Notes under the pieces: model-generated
The model's database searches: none
Seen by the model: the letters and a program-made list of their open reading frames with translations, nothing else
Told to the model about the DNA's origin: nothing
Part shown: piece after piece, positions 34,215-46,383 of the stretch
Layout: each line of letters begins with the position of its first letter
Numbering within the stretch: position 1 is the stretch's first letter
Translations under genes and position numbers: made by a program
Assembly: GCA_035578155.1 (NCBI GenBank)
Contig: JAPWDM010000012.1
Span: 11,414,501 to 11,478,500 of the forward strand
Source: Brachynemurus nebulosus
Taxonomy: Eukaryota; Arthropoda; Insecta; Neuroptera; Myrmeleontidae
DNA length: 64,000 nucleotides
Direction of reading: 5' to 3'

Positions 34215-34665
34215 AGCCGCTGCTACACGATGCTACGAACACCTTCCAACATTCGACGTTGGATGGTTCATAGCATCGTGTAGCCGTTGTTCGAACCTAC
34301 GAGTGTCCAATGTCGAGCGTCAAACGTTCGCATTTGGTCGTGTCCCGTTCGATGTCGGTATTTTTGCACCGAGTCAAAGGGGTGCTTCGAACATTTGAAG
34401 GTCAATGTTGGTTCGTTGGTTGGTTCGACTCAGCAGCTGCACGCTCGTTCATGTGAAGAGAGACAACATCAGTGTATAACATTAGAGATAACATCAGACA
34501 GATAACATCGTCCACTGAGTACCAACACATCATCATTCGTATTGGATCAAACATTCGATTCACCGTGTAGCAGATACATTCGTCGCACCAACTATCGAAC
34601 TTAACTGCCTCAAACGTTCGATCGAATGTTGGAAGGAACGTTCGTAGCATCGTGTAGAACCCGCT
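34215..34665. mobile_element. PIF/Harbinger-like MITE (451 bp), nested
   Basis: The left terminus AGCCGCTGCTACACGATGCT and the inverse complement of the right terminus, AGCGGGTTCTACACGATGCT, remain similar for about 45 bp. A further internal GCATCGTGTAGC at about 34272 gives extra pairing. TTA flanks both ends (34212-34214 and 34666-34668), consistent with the 3-bp TWA target of PIF/Harbinger. It is less AT-rich than the host interval; open frames across it are not transposase. Confidence 0.7.
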
Positions 34666-34759
34666 TTACTTGAACGTGTAAACCAACGGGCCAAACTACT
34701 ATATGATAGTTAGTATTCCGACTGTAGCAGAAAGGTGACGTAAAATCTCCTCCACTTCG

Positions 34760-35450
34760 CATCACTATGCTGTGTAAGTACAAACTGTTTGTAGTGGTTT
34801 AGGCTTGATGTTTGCTTCTGTGTGAGTATTTACACACACAATTACAAAACACGTATTATCGGACAGAGCAACGTGCAGGTCAAGTAACAATGGTCTTACA
34901 ATACATAACAATCGTAGTGGATTCGATGACCGACACCGACTGACTAAATGCCTTAAGCTGTGACAGACCAACAAATGACTCCAAGCGAACTAAACTTTTT
35001 TGATATTAGTTTGCTTCTAGTGTTCTATAGTGTAAACATTGCACACAATAATGCTAATTTAGATGTCTCGTGTATCCGTAGCTTTATGTACATATGTTGT
35101 AGGTACCTATCATGTATTATATACTGTGTGATACAAGGGGACAAACTAGATTGGCTTTGCCTCTGTTCCACTTGTAATGAGTTTGTGACGTAGTCTGTTT
35201 GTGTACATACACACTGTTTGCAGTGTATTAGTTTGGTTTTTTGTAGTAGTATGTGTATACACGCATACAACCACACACACGTATTACCAGAGAGAGCTGT
35301 TCAACGTGTTCAACTAACAATGTGTGTTGACTCGACGACGACTACTGACGGACTAATGCCTTAAGCTGTGACTGGCTTACAAATGACTCCAAGCGAATTT
35401 CACTTTTTTTATGTTAGTTGGCTTCTAGTGTTCTATGGTATACTCACTAT
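34760..35450. repeat. Direct duplication of about 250-bp units
   Basis: About 34768-35032 and 35200-35445 are diverged direct copies sharing ATGCCTTAAGCTGTGAC, ACAAATGACTCCAAGCGAA and GCTTCTAGTGTTCTAT in the same order, about 425 bp apart. No coding function is recognised. Confidence 0.75.
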
Positions 35451-36713
35451 ATATATAGGTAGCATGTGTAAATTACGTATGTATATTTTGAGTAAAATTT
35501 CAAAACGTCAAATGTCAAAAACTAATATATTTAAATAGCAAAATTAATCGCAATAATCGCAATTAAATTGAATTTGAATGAATTTAAAAAATATTGTTAA
35601 AGTTTGCATTTTTTTGATAGTAATTTACTGTTAATATGTAGGTAATATTAAAATCATTTAGGTAATTTAATATGTAGGTAATATTAAAATCATTTAAATA
35701 TCCATAAACGACACAGTAATAATCATGTACCTAATAGTATAGGCGTCAATTATATTTTTTTTATTTATACCTTACTGCTAACAAGAAAGATTAAAAAAAA
35801 ATTAGCAATTACGAAAAAAATCTAATTAATTTTTAATTTTATACGTTCGACTATTAAATAATTAATAGTTAGGTCCAGAATTAACGTTTTAAATCTTTAT
35901 TTTTGTAATAAAGAAAAATACCACCTTTACCCCAAAAACTTGGCGAACTGAGTTCAGCAGAAAGTTTGGTGAAGTGCAAGTTGGTCACACGTTAGAATGT
36001 GGAAAGTGCAAAACTATGAGGGATACTCAGAGGTCAAAATCTCTGAGTACCCCTAAAAAGGTAGACATGTATCGGCTTTCATTTTGAAATTATTCTAAGT
36101 TAACAAAATTAAGTCTTTTTGGGCAAAGCGGGTATGGGCAAAGCGGGTAGATAAAATAGAAGCATCTTAATGGAAAAAAACTGTTGGAAGGGGAAAAAAA
36201 ATAAATAATCTTCTTTTTACGGCAGGATGAGGGAAAACGCTTAAAAAAAATATTTCTGCCTTGTTTGTGGTGATTTTGATGTGGAATTATCTGAAGTAAT
36301 ATATTCCAATATGGAGGTTTAAAGAAAGTTACCGTTAATTGTTATAAATTTATTATTTTTTTCTTTTTTCATTTTTTTTTACTTAGTTATTATTATTGTT
36401 AAGTTCTATATGATTAAGAAAGTTTATATTACAAAATAATAACAGTATTTAAATACATAATGTACTTACCCGCTTTGCCCAAAGGGGGTTACCCGCTTTA
36501 GGATACCTATACGGGCAAAGCGGGTTTTTGCAGAGGTTTTGTATTTTCTTTATTAAAAATAAATATCGTATAAACATTCCTTAAGCGAAGTTTCATTTTA
36601 AAGTTCGATAACTATTCTATCTGATAATATAAAAAAGATCTGCTTATCGAGGTCAAAAGTCACTTTTTTGGGCGTTTAATCTTAGCTTACCCGCTTTGGG
36701 CGACCTTCCCCTA

Positions 36714-38222
36714 ATTGAATTATTTCGTATGACCCAGTGACGGTACATGAGATAATTTTAAACGAAGTAATTCATTTTTAAGTTGGTTTAGGTGTATTTT
36801 AAATAAATAGTGCTACTACATTTATTTAAGTGACGCTACTGAATATCGGTATTGAAAAAAGTAATTTACAATAATATTTGGACAATTAAAAAATTCTGTA
36901 ACATTTGAATTTTTTTTGCTTTTTTATTTTCCAATTTTAAATTAATAAATATGTTTAGAAAATGAATGTCAACCATTCAAATAGTAAAATTTCAAGTCAA
37001 TTTTATTGGTAAAGGCCGACATTTATACAATTTATTAGCTTAGCAATGAATTGAAGTAGCTTTCAAAGACATTGTTACTTTTTATTGTTACTTTAGATCC
37101 ACTATTTTTTTAGGGTTCCGTACCTTAAAAAATCACAATCTTTATAAGATCACTCCTGTGTTCGTCTGTTTGTCTGTTTGTCACAACGTAGGAACTTTAA
37201 ATTTGGTATTAAATTAGATTTTGATGACGCACATATATTTTGCCAACCATCGATTAAAAAAAATTTTTGTCATTTCGATGGTTTTCGAGAAAAGTGACAT
37301 AAGTCCAAAAACGGCCTTTCACGTTTTATGTGAAAAACAAACTTCCAAATATGTATATTTTTATGTGGAAAAATGTCATAAGTGTAACTTGAAACGTGGC
37401 TAAGAGAGAACGTAAGTGTCGTTTTGGTTCGAGATCGAATCGCATTGAGACATATCAAGAAAACTGTCATAAATCAGTTGTGTTTTGGTGTTGGTTGGGT
37501 AAGCATCGTTTTCTTTCTAGATAAACGGCATATCTAAAATAGTGTCTAATAAAATTAAAATTTCATAGTTTTTTTTTTCAGGAAAAGTGACATATTTAAA
37601 AAAATACTGGTATCGGATACATTTAATTTATCTAGAAAAGTGTCATATTCTTATTTGTGACGTTTTTCCTGATCAATATTTTTTTACAGCCTAATCATAA
37701 TTTGCAACATAATAAAAATTTTAAAGAAAAATGTCACATCTGGGAAAAAAGTAATTTTTATTTTCTTAAACTGCAAAAAGAAATATATGATACTGGAAGA
37801 AAAGTCATTTTCCAATATATTATTTTATAACAATAGCACAAATAAATTAAAAGTTTACAAAATTAATAAAGATGATGAAAAAAACTTAATAATTGGTTCA
37901 AATAATTTTAAAAATGATTTCCTGCAAAATCACGTTTTTTGCCTTGTGTCAGTTTTCTGGAAAACCATCGATTTGGGTCTGACCCAAAAAAATGGGGGTC
38001 AGTTGGATACAACAAAAAAAAAAAGTTTTAATTAATATATCGTATTATGAGGTAAAGAGCTATTTCTAGGGATTTCAGTGATCACAAGCAAATTTTGCAT
38101 AAGATATAACGTTTAATTTGATTTATTTGCTGCTCCCTATACGGAACTTTAATTGTACGAGTTCGATTCGCTCTTGGCCGATTTCTTAGTTATTAATGTC
38201 CGTTTTAGTTGTTTCCTTGACG
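36714..38222. other. Intergenic interval with dispersed-repeat segments
   Basis: A fragment starting AGGGTTCCGTACC with GTCTGTTTGTCTGTTTGTCA (about 37112-37182) resembles fragments near 22313 and 43455. GAAAAGTGACAT-type words recur at about 37289, 37581 and 37633. Segment 37870-37970 matches the interior of the 5119-6478 element. No gene seen. Confidence 0.5.
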
Positions 38223-38230
38223 GTCTAAAA

Positions 38231-39081
38231 CAGTGATTCTAAAAGTGAGGGGATCGTAACTCCCAGAAAGGTCGCGAAAACTATTTGGGGGGTCGTAGAA
38301 ATAATTGCTTACAGATCATATAGGCTAACTTAAAAAATGCATCACTGTTTGCATGAGGCAGAGTCAAAAGTTCAAAAAAGCATCAGACGCATCACAACGA
38401 AAAATCAAAAGTTCATTTTTGCATTTGATGCGTCAAAACAATGCATCAAGAAATTTGGTGATGCGTGTCCAAAATGCATGTCATGTGTATAATGTAGAAT
38501 TATAACTACTTGCCATATTATGTAGGTATGTACCAACAGGAATAATTATGTACCAACAGGAATAATTCCGAAAAACAAATTGTTGAAAAAGATGAATGTA
38601 TTTACATTTGATTAAAATTGTTTAAACTATTTGAATACATCTTGCACTCAAAATAGGTATGTAATATTTTTTATTCAAATAATTTCAATATTTTCAATTT
38701 CAAGTAAGTTCAAGTTGAAATTCAAAGATAATATATCTATACAAGGACTGTATTGCTATATTATCTATAGTCAATCATGCTACATTATCTGTCTTATCTA
38801 TAGCCAAATCAGAGGCTAAATGATGCCAATATCCCGGTCAAAAACATCTAATGTGTATCAAATTTCAAGAGAGCATCAGCAGCGTATCATGTAGTATTAG
38901 ACGCATTAGAAAAGTCATGATGCTGCATCGATGCGGTAAAGTTTACATTTTTGAAGTAACCCATATTCATTATCTATATACACATCGATATTATTCCTAC
39001 CCATTTCAATATATTTCGAAGGTCCTTTGAAATTTTTACTTGCAAAAAGAAATCGCAGACCAAAAAGTTTGAAAACCACTG
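38231..39081. mobile_element. hAT element (851 bp) with perfect 8-bp duplication
   Basis: Starts CAGTGATTCTAAAA and ends with the complement of CAGTGGTTTTCAAA, flanked by GTCTAAAA (38223-38230 and 39082-39089). The interior holds about nine copies of TGATGC or GCATCA between 38338 and 38930, possibly a second element nested in it. No transposase frame is recognised. Confidence 0.8.
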
Positions 39082-39404
39082 GTCTAAAAGTATTGTTATT
39101 AGAATATATTGCTGATATTATATTTTTTTTTAATAAAGACTGATTCATATGAACAGATCAAGTAATTTTAGGTCAATTTAGGTCAGTATAATTTAAAATT
39201 GGAAGACTATCCCTAACTTTTGTACACTTAAGATACTATAAACATGAGCATAGTAAGTAATATATTCTGGGGTGAACCAGGAGGGAACCGAATCATTAAG
39301 AAAATATGTAAGTAGTTTTATCAACAATTATTTATTTGTTAAAATTTTAATAAGATAAATTCTGCAAAAGAGATTTTAAACTGATTTTTATATTTAGTGT
39401 ACAC

Positions 39405-39896
39405 TAAGGATGATCGATATTAGAAAAACATCGATGTTGACATCGATGTTAAAATCGATTCAAGAGTATCGAAGAGTTCGAAAACATCGATGTGTATGTA
39501 GCAAAATAAACAACCATTATATTCTATTATTTTATTTATTAAAAATTAACATTGCCAGAAGTTTCCCTTTTAATATGTTCCTTTGTTGATACAAATGCTG
39601 CCCAGCTTTTGAAAAAAGTCTCTCTGAAGTTGTTGAAGTTGCTGTGAAACACAAATATTTAATGGCAATTTTTTTCAAGTTTGGATAAGTGAATCCTATA
39701 ACTTGCCATAAAAGTAATGGATCTTGTTTTAAATCAGCTACAGGACTTTTTAAATACTGGATAGGTTATAGTAATATCGATGTTTCGATATTATTCTCGT
39801 AACATCGATGTGTCGATGTTATCGAGGACATAACATCGATGTTTTTCCCCTAAACATCGATGTTTTTCTAACATCGATGAATATCGATCATCCCTA
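39405..39896. mobile_element. hAT element (492 bp) retaining the transposase C-terminus
   Basis: Terminal repeats TAAGGATGATCGATATT and TAGGGATGATCGATATT (one mismatch in 17) are flanked by a perfect 8-bp duplication GTGTACAC (39397-39404 and 39897-39904). ACATCGATGT words are repeated inside both ends. The interior encodes, on the minus strand, the end of an hAT transposase. A related 3' fragment is at 23424-23594. Confidence 0.9.
39532..39765 (-). pseudogene. hAT transposase C-terminal fragment (dimerisation domain)
   Basis: The minus strand has an uninterrupted frame of about 77 codons ending at 39532, including IQYLKSPVADLKQDPLLLWQ, then YPNLKKIAIKYLCFTATSTT, SERLFSKAG and a terminal LIFNK. 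The D-P-L-x-x-W, T-S-x-x-S-E-R-x-F-S-x-A-G and R-x-x-L pattern is the classical hAT C-terminal dimerisation domain. The N-terminal BED finger and catalytic core have been deleted with the rest of the element, so it is non-functional. The remaining frame itself has no stop. Confidence 0.85.
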
Positions 39897-39904
39897 GTGT
39901 ACAC

Positions 39905-41006
39905 AGAACTTTCTCAGGTGATGTCGTACCATCCTCTGCCTCTCCTGGCTACGCCTATGACTATAAATACAAATTTGGTCAATAATAAATACTGTTTAAT
40001 TTCGTTTTTCAGTTTTTTTGTTTTGTTTTCTTTTCACAGAATTAACAATATTAAAATAGTTTTCAAAAAAAATTCAAATAAACTATTCAATACTCTTACC
40101 AACTAACTAATCTATCATTAGATCATTACTTCTTTGGTATATCAGTTATGTATGTAGGTATGTACAGAGGTCTCTGACAGTAAAGAGAGTTCGTTTATTT
40201 AACAAGTTCCTAGAAATTGTACATACAATTTTCAGAACAATCAAAAAATCTTAATTGAAATTGACAGAGATTATTTATTGTTTGAAAATAATCGAAAAAA
40301 CAGTCAAATGGCGTTCAATAATCGAATCTTTCTTTTTTTTTAAAAAAAAATTTGATTGTTGAAATTGGTTAAGGTATAGGTAATTTTCTGTTTAAGGTAT
40401 TTCGTGCGAGATAGTCAGGTACAAAAGTATAATTCAGCGAAAAAATTTCTTTTACCAAAAATTAAATCATGACTGTATTAATGTTCTTCAGTTTTTATAT
40501 TTGTATACCACTTGTTTTTTTGAATTTCCGCGCGCTTATGTTGTAGCAATATAAAAGCATTGTTGAAAAAGCGTTGTAAAAATGTTGTAAAATGATGTTT
40601 ATAAATTATATTTCAAAAACGGCGTGGTCAATAATTTTTATTTGTTTTTAAATATGTTTGGCAACTTTGTATTTTATAACATATTAAATGTTTATCAAAT
40701 TCCTTTAACACGTTTTCATTTTATTAAAAAAAAAAATAGAGTTTTCCCATAAGAGTCCCTGTTAAAATTACAAAATTTTGAAACCGTTTTTCTCAAAATT
40801 GGGGAGGTCAGTTGTTTTTTTTGGTATAGGTTCGTATTATTAGTATTGAATTAAATAAATGTCTAGAGAGGTTTCATTAAAATCCTTTGAAAAATCGTTT
40901 TATTGGACCAACTACCTTAAGGTAAATGAAAGTGATCAAATAGTTATAGTTACAACGTTCAAGTGTCTAAAAAAAGTGTCAAGTGTCTAATGTATTAAAA
41001 TTCGAG
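39905..41006. other. AT-rich intergenic interval
   Basis: No gene recognised. TTAAGGTA words near 40367, 40395 and 40915 (the last with the complement ACCTTAAGG) hint at the ends of another short inverted-repeat element, but I could not fix both boundaries. Confidence 0.4.
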
Positions 41007-41008
41007 TA

Positions 41009-41994
41009 GGGTAGAGCGGGGCTAGTTGAGCATAGGTGTAAGTTGGGCAATCGAAATATCTCAGAAACTATACATAGTACGCTAATACATTAAATGGCGT
41101 ATAGAAGCGGGCAAGAGAGGGGAACTCATTACGCGACTGCTAGTTGCAACCTGTCGATCGAGTGACGTATGCGCACACTTTATTTATTTTGAGTATAAAA
41201 AGTAAAAAAATTTTGTCTATGAATATTTCTTCTATACGAGGTAATTATTATCTATGTTAAATCAAATAAGTGTTAAAACTTTTATGAAATTAGTATATTT
41301 TGATATCTAGAAAGAATTTGGTTCTAATTCAAACAGTTTTTTTCATAACCTCACTTTTGTATCAAATTGTGTGAGTGAGGTAAGTTGAGCAATAGAACTT
41401 TCGTTTGCATTAATTGTAACAGTGACAATTATGATGAAGTTCTTAATATCTACTTAATGTTTCTCTTTTAATTTAAATTCTTTTTGATTTATTACTTAAA
41501 CGTTAAAGTCTAATATTAAGTAGAAAGATTGAGTATATTCCAAATATTAAGTATAAGATTGTAGTTTAAATACTAAGTTGAAGTTTATTTTTTGTTAATT
41601 TTATTTTCTGTATTTAATATCCAAAGGAATTACTTTTTGTTTCATTATTATGTCACTAAAGCATTATAAATAAAAGACTGACTGTCAAATAATCATTTTT
41701 TTTATGTCTCATAAACATCTAAGGCATGGTTTGGCTACATTTTCTAACTGCTCAATTTACCCCCTACCCTTGCTCAACTTACCTCACCTATGGGGTACGT
41801 TGAGCGTGTCCGACTTTCTTCACTTAAACAGCTGTATCTCTTAAATGTGAATTGTTAGAAAAATGTTACTATGGGGACTTTAGAAAAGGAAGAAATTACC
41901 TACACATCAGTATGCATAACAATAAATTTGGACTTACGGTTGAGGAGCTATGACCGATTAACTGAAAAGTTGCACAACTAGCCCCGCTCTACCC
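41009..41994. mobile_element. TA-flanked inverted-repeat element (986 bp)
   Basis: Perfect 20-bp termini GGGTAGAGCGGGGCTAGTTG with TA on both outer sides (41007-41008 and 41995-41996). Internal words AAGTTGGGCAA, TAAGTTGAGCAA and the complement GCTCAACTTACC recur at about 41040, 41381 and 41773, echoing the subterminal sequence. No transposase frame. Confidence 0.85.
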
Positions 41995-42241
41995 TAGGTA
42001 CAAGAGCGAATGGAAAGCTTATCGAGAGCGGCGCTATAGTGTGAAACGGGCCTTAGAATCGATGTCATTATAAAAACTTTGTTGCAAAAGAGCCCAAAAT
42101 GTATTGTTTTCCATTGTACGTCTCAAATTATTCTTTGGATAAATTTTTTTTTTTATCTTTGATAATGAGTAGGGCTATTTAGGACCAATATCTTTCGAAA
42201 ATTGACTTACCAGTGTTTTCTGTTGTAGTAACTATTGAAGT

Positions 42242-42455
42242 CAGGGGTGTATTTCCCATAAGGTGGACCAGGCGCGTGCGTTGAGCGGCAAAATTTGGGG
42301 GAAAAATATAATTTTTAGTATTCACATCTTTTTTTTTTGCTCGTCACTTATTTTTTGATAGAAAAAGGGAAAAAAGTAAGAAAGTAATTAAAATTTTTTT
42401 TTAAATTTTGTTTTACGATAAAGCAGGGGCAGGATTTAGGGTAAATACGTCCCTG
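42242..42455. mobile_element. hAT MITE (214 bp) with perfect 8-bp duplication
   Basis: Termini CAGGGGTGTATTTCCC and CAGGGACGTATTTACC (right end complemented) are flanked by ATTGAAGT (42234-42241 and 42456-42463). Non-coding. Confidence 0.85.
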
Positions 42456-42463
42456 ATTGAAGT

Positions 42464-43909
42464 CTTAACTTTTGAAGCGTAACTTAAAAATTAAATTTAC
42501 ACTTGTTACTTAGAAAAACTTTAAAAATCATGTAAAACAGAAATTAAATTGTTTTACCGGCAATTTAGGCGATTTATTTAATAGCTACTACACCTCAATT
42601 GTTTTGTTGATAAAATCTTTATCTACATAAATCGGTAGTATGAATTATTTTTGCTAAATTAAACTAAAAATTTATACCAAAATTTTGTTACATTATTCAT
42701 AAAGTATAATACAATAATTTTTGTTATAAAATATATTTAATATTATTGTATACTTAACATTATACTTAAGATTTAAGTAGGTATCTTTGTTAATAATTAA
42801 GTAGAGTTACTTGAATAGTATAAAACAAATAACAAGGTAAAAATAATTATATTTAAAAAATTAATGTTGATATTTTTTTGTCTTAATTCTAATTTTATTA
42901 ATAATTATTTTGAAAAAATTTTAAAATTTATAATTATATTTGATAATTAATACATAATAATATGTGGTCGACATGAAATAATGAGTGTAATTATTTCGTA
43001 TCTCTCGAATTTTGGCGTTTCGTAAATTAAATTATTGAAGGAATAAAAATCTTTGCTTCACAAAGTTTAATTCCGGGGTTAACCACTACAAACCACTACG
43101 GCTAAAGCGGATTGAAATTTTAGTAAAATATATTGATAATCATTTCTCCATGTAAAAGGATTACATAAAAAGCTTCGAAAGCGTATTTTTGGAATCTTTT
43201 ATTGAAAATCCCAAATTGGAAACCTTTGAACGGAATTTAAAAATGAAACATGGTGAAAGAAAACCTACGCAGTGGCGATAGTACGTGGAAAATAAATTTT
43301 CATCCCCATTGTTCAATAGCTCTGGAAAATATTTCAAGAAATTAGAAAATTTCATTTTGCTGTATAAGTATATTAATTGAGATATCTGTAGCATGTCCAT
43401 GCAAAAATTTCATGTTTATAGGTCGAAAGGTGTCGGAATTATACCTATGAGGGTGTGACAGACGGACAGACAGATAGATAGACACGACGAAATTATAAGG
43501 GTTCCGAGGTTATCCCTTCGAAAGCCGACAAACTGTCTATAAAAAAAATCTGTTCAGCTCACAATCAGTCAAAAGTTTTTGAGAGTCGGTAAGAAGTGTT
43601 TACAAATCAAAATTTTAAATACGTTTTTCTCAAAACAACATTTTTACAATTGGCTGACGTTCTCACTCAAAAAAACTACTCGATCGATTTTTTTGAAATT
43701 TATACCAAAATATGCTTTATACTATTATTATCATCTATGTTCAATGTAAACCCAACTTATAGGTAAATATCTGTACAAAAATATATTTTAATGCAAAAAT
43801 AGACGAAATTTTCATGAAAATTTAACATTTTTCTTGAAAAACTCGGATAAATTCGTCAGTTTTTACTTTTTAATTTTTTTTTTTTTGGGTTCACCAACAT
43901 TCTACATAT
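42464..43909. other. AT-rich intergenic interval
   Basis: Contains a GACAGACGGACAGACAGATA-type dispersed fragment with AAGGGTTCCGAGGTT at about 43455-43515. No gene or bounded element recognised. Confidence 0.5.
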
Positions 43910-44710
43910 CGATAGCTGAGTATTGGTTTGTACCAACACATTGAAAAAATTTGTGTTAAAATTAACACAGATCACATGTCAAGAACGGTCCACTGAATTT
44001 TTTGTGTTATTTTAACACAAAGCATATGTTCAAATCTATACACAAGTTTTGTGTCAATGATTTAACACACAAGAGGACATACATTTTGTGTTAATTTTTC
44101 AGATTTATCAAAGTTAATTGTTAAACTTTTTTATTCAATATTTTAATTCCACTGAAGCTGATGATTTTTTGTAACTGAATCTTTATCAAAATAACCTTAA
44201 AATGTAAGAAAATTGTTTCATTTTTAAACGTTTAATAAAACCATATTCGTCAATAACTGAAAAAACTTATAATTTTTCGGTTTTGTTTAATAATAAGAAC
44301 TACTCTCATCTTTTTTATCATATATATTTTGGTAGATATAGGTATATTCTAATCTAATTTGCGTAGGTACATATAACATCCTTTTGCTCTACACAAATAT
44401 TATGTTACTTCTTTGTTGTTCAAAACAGGTTAACATTTTTATTCTGTTAAATCGAAATTTGTGTTAATATTCTCATTTAACATAAACATGAAATGTTACA
44501 TTAACGTAGGGTTGTGTTACTTATTTAACACAAAAATTTTAACCACTGGTTTTTTTTACGCGGAACACAAATTTTTTTACTGTGAAGTCCGTTTTTTAAA
44601 AATTTTTCTGATTGTGGTTTCGACTTCCTCAACGCCTAAAACTAACAAAACAAGCATCTAGAAAATTTTTTCAAAAAGCGGACTTGGTACAAACCAATAC
44701 TCAGTTGACG
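43910..44710. repeat. Inverted-repeat locus interrupted in its left arm
   Basis: Left-arm CTGAGTATTGGTTTGTACCAA (43916-43936) continues after an insertion with AAGTCCG (44585-44591). The right arm 44679-44704 reads the inverse complement of the joined sequence without the insertion. The mirrored arm therefore preserves the empty site. Confidence 0.75.
43937..44584. mobile_element. MITE (648 bp) nested in the left arm of the inverted repeat
   Basis: Termini CACATTGAAAAAATTTGTGT and CACAGTAAAAAAATTTGTGT (right end complemented). TGTGTTA/TAACACA words recur throughout (for example near 43955, 44005, 44045, 44085, 44460 and 44515). Comparison with the uninterrupted arm implies only AA was duplicated. 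Superfamily unknown. Confidence 0.7.
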
Positions 44711-45238
44711 ATATGTTAGTAAAATGAAAAGTTTCTTTAATTTTTCGAAAGATAATTACGGTGGCTGGAGTCCCAGCCATTTAGGAACTTATAGAGCGAG
44801 ATGCGCTAATGAAAAGCTTCTACACCCACCATTTTTATACATATTGAAAACAAAAAATTCTGTTGCAACACTATAAGGTCATAGCAGACAAAATCCCAAG
44901 ACTCAAATATATATTATATCTAGATCAATCTCTTCCATGTTAAAAAAAATTCCCGAAATTGCCTTCATTTTCGCTTGTCGAAAAGTATTTCTCCCCTTAA
45001 ACTTTTTCAAGTTTATACAATTTTTATAAAATTAAAAAAATTTTGAAGTCGTGTTTCTGTTTATTTCGAAATATTTTACAAAATCGGTTAAAGGTTGTTG
45101 GTGTATTGGTGATTAAGTAAATCTCAATAAAGTTGTTTTTCAAACTTTTTCCAAACAAATTTTCTTTGTCTTGTTTTACCTTTTCTTGTGCTTTTTGAGG
45201 ATTCCCACATGAAATATCTGATAAAAAATAATTTGTAA
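44711..45238. other. AT-rich intergenic interval, nothing recognised
   Basis: No coding, RNA or bounded repeat signal seen. Confidence 0.5.
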
Positions 45239-45631
45239 TAGGGTTAACCGGGGTAATTGTGAATTGGGGCAATTGTGAACGGCGCCTATAATTTCTAAAA
45301 TAACATTAATATTGTTAAAAATCAACTCTTAGTATGTTTTTCTGTCCTTTCTTAATATGTATTAAAATTTGATAACAATTCTCCAAGTATTAAGTATCTT
45401 TTTATTATTTTGAAAAAACCCTTGCAAAATTTTGTGTATCTTACTTCGATCAATCCTCAAAAAAAATTTCTTTTAAATACATTTTATTTTTTTAAAAGGT
45501 AAGAAATGGTTAACAGTACTTCTAAAGAAGTGGTCTAAACCCTGACAGGGTTCCTTATTAACTGCTAAAGAAATTGGACAATTTATTACCAATTCACAAT
45601 TACACCATGATTTTAAAATTGTGGGGTAATT

Positions 45632-45982
45632 GTGAACGTCATTCACAAGTGCTTCCATTCGGCTAAAAATTTCAGTAGTGTCCTTTTCGGAGTTGAAAAT
45701 GTTGATGAAGATGGTGGTGACATTATTGTACAAGTTTCCGTTGTACAAGTAATACAAAAAAAAAAATTGTCTAAGAGCGATATGTTTTATGTATTAATCT
45801 ACGAAATCATTGCTGTGCTCCCTTACCCAATAACAACTTACAAAAACAGAAAAATTACTTGTTTTCAATGTCTCTGTGAGTGTCCAAGGGCAGTAGGATT
45901 AACACGAAACCATTTTTTTTTTCATTTACACTTTTACGGTATTAGGCCGAATAAATTGTTGTTTTTTAATCATGTAAACTAA
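45632..45982 (+). pseudogene. Possible transposase tail remnant
   Basis: An open frame containing ENVDEDGGDIIVQVS, KKKLSKSDMFYV and IIAVLPYPI resembles, in pattern only, the C-terminal tail of several insect DNA-transposon proteins (acidic strand, basic patch, F/Y-V, D-I-x-x-V-L-P-x-P). Its first codon is not ATG, and the frame stops just before the nested MITE at 45988. It could equally be a chance AT-rich frame. Confidence 0.3.
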
Positions 45983-45987
45983 ATGTA

Positions 45988-46383
45988 GGGTAAATGGTAT
46001 AGTTATTGGACAGTTAAGAAAAATTTTCAAAACAAAGTACAGAAAAAGTACGTGTGGTAGCTTTATTTTTAACGAAAAAATTTATAAATAAAGTAAGACT
46101 TGCCTATTTTAATGTACCACATAAAACTTTCATATTACATATTGGTAAGTCTCTGAAAAAAAAATATTAAAGTTGTCCGTGTAGAAAAATACAGTTGTTG
46201 GACAAAAATTTTATTTATTAATTTCTGGCGTATTTCCACAATCCACAAGTTCTGTAGATACTAGAAGATTCTGTTTAACTAAAAAATCAGGAAGTTTGCT
46301 TTACTAGTCTATAAGCCTATAATTTTCAAAAGAAAGTGTCTTGTCCAATAACTGTCAACGTTCAATAACTATACCGTTTACCC
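45988..46383. mobile_element. TA-flanked MITE (396 bp) nested in 45241-46947
   Basis: Termini GGGTAAATGGTATAGTTATT and, complemented, GGGTAAACGGTATAGTTATT, with TA on both sides (45986-45987 and 46384-46385). CAATAACTGTCAACGTTCAATAAC-type direct words occur inside the right end (a short repeat of the terminal motif). Non-coding. Confidence 0.85.

Larger units (their letters stand above)
30312..36711. mobile_element. 6.4-kb interval bounded by perfect 24-bp inverted repeats and TA
   Basis: Termini 30312-30335 and 36688-36711 are exact inverse complements starting GGGGAAGGTCGCCCAAAGCG, with TA on each outer side (30310-30311 and 36712-36713). The word AAAGCGGGTA or its complement recurs just inside both ends (30344-30353, 36123-36148, 36470-36535). 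No transposase frame is recognised, so the element is non-autonomous or has been enlarged by later insertions (fold-back at 31590-32245, MITE at 34215-34665). Assignment to Tc1/mariner rests on the TA target only. Confidence 0.7.

Noticed and set aside
40367..40930. Possible inverted-repeat element with TTAAGGTA ends
   Set aside because: Matches are too short and boundaries inconsistent.
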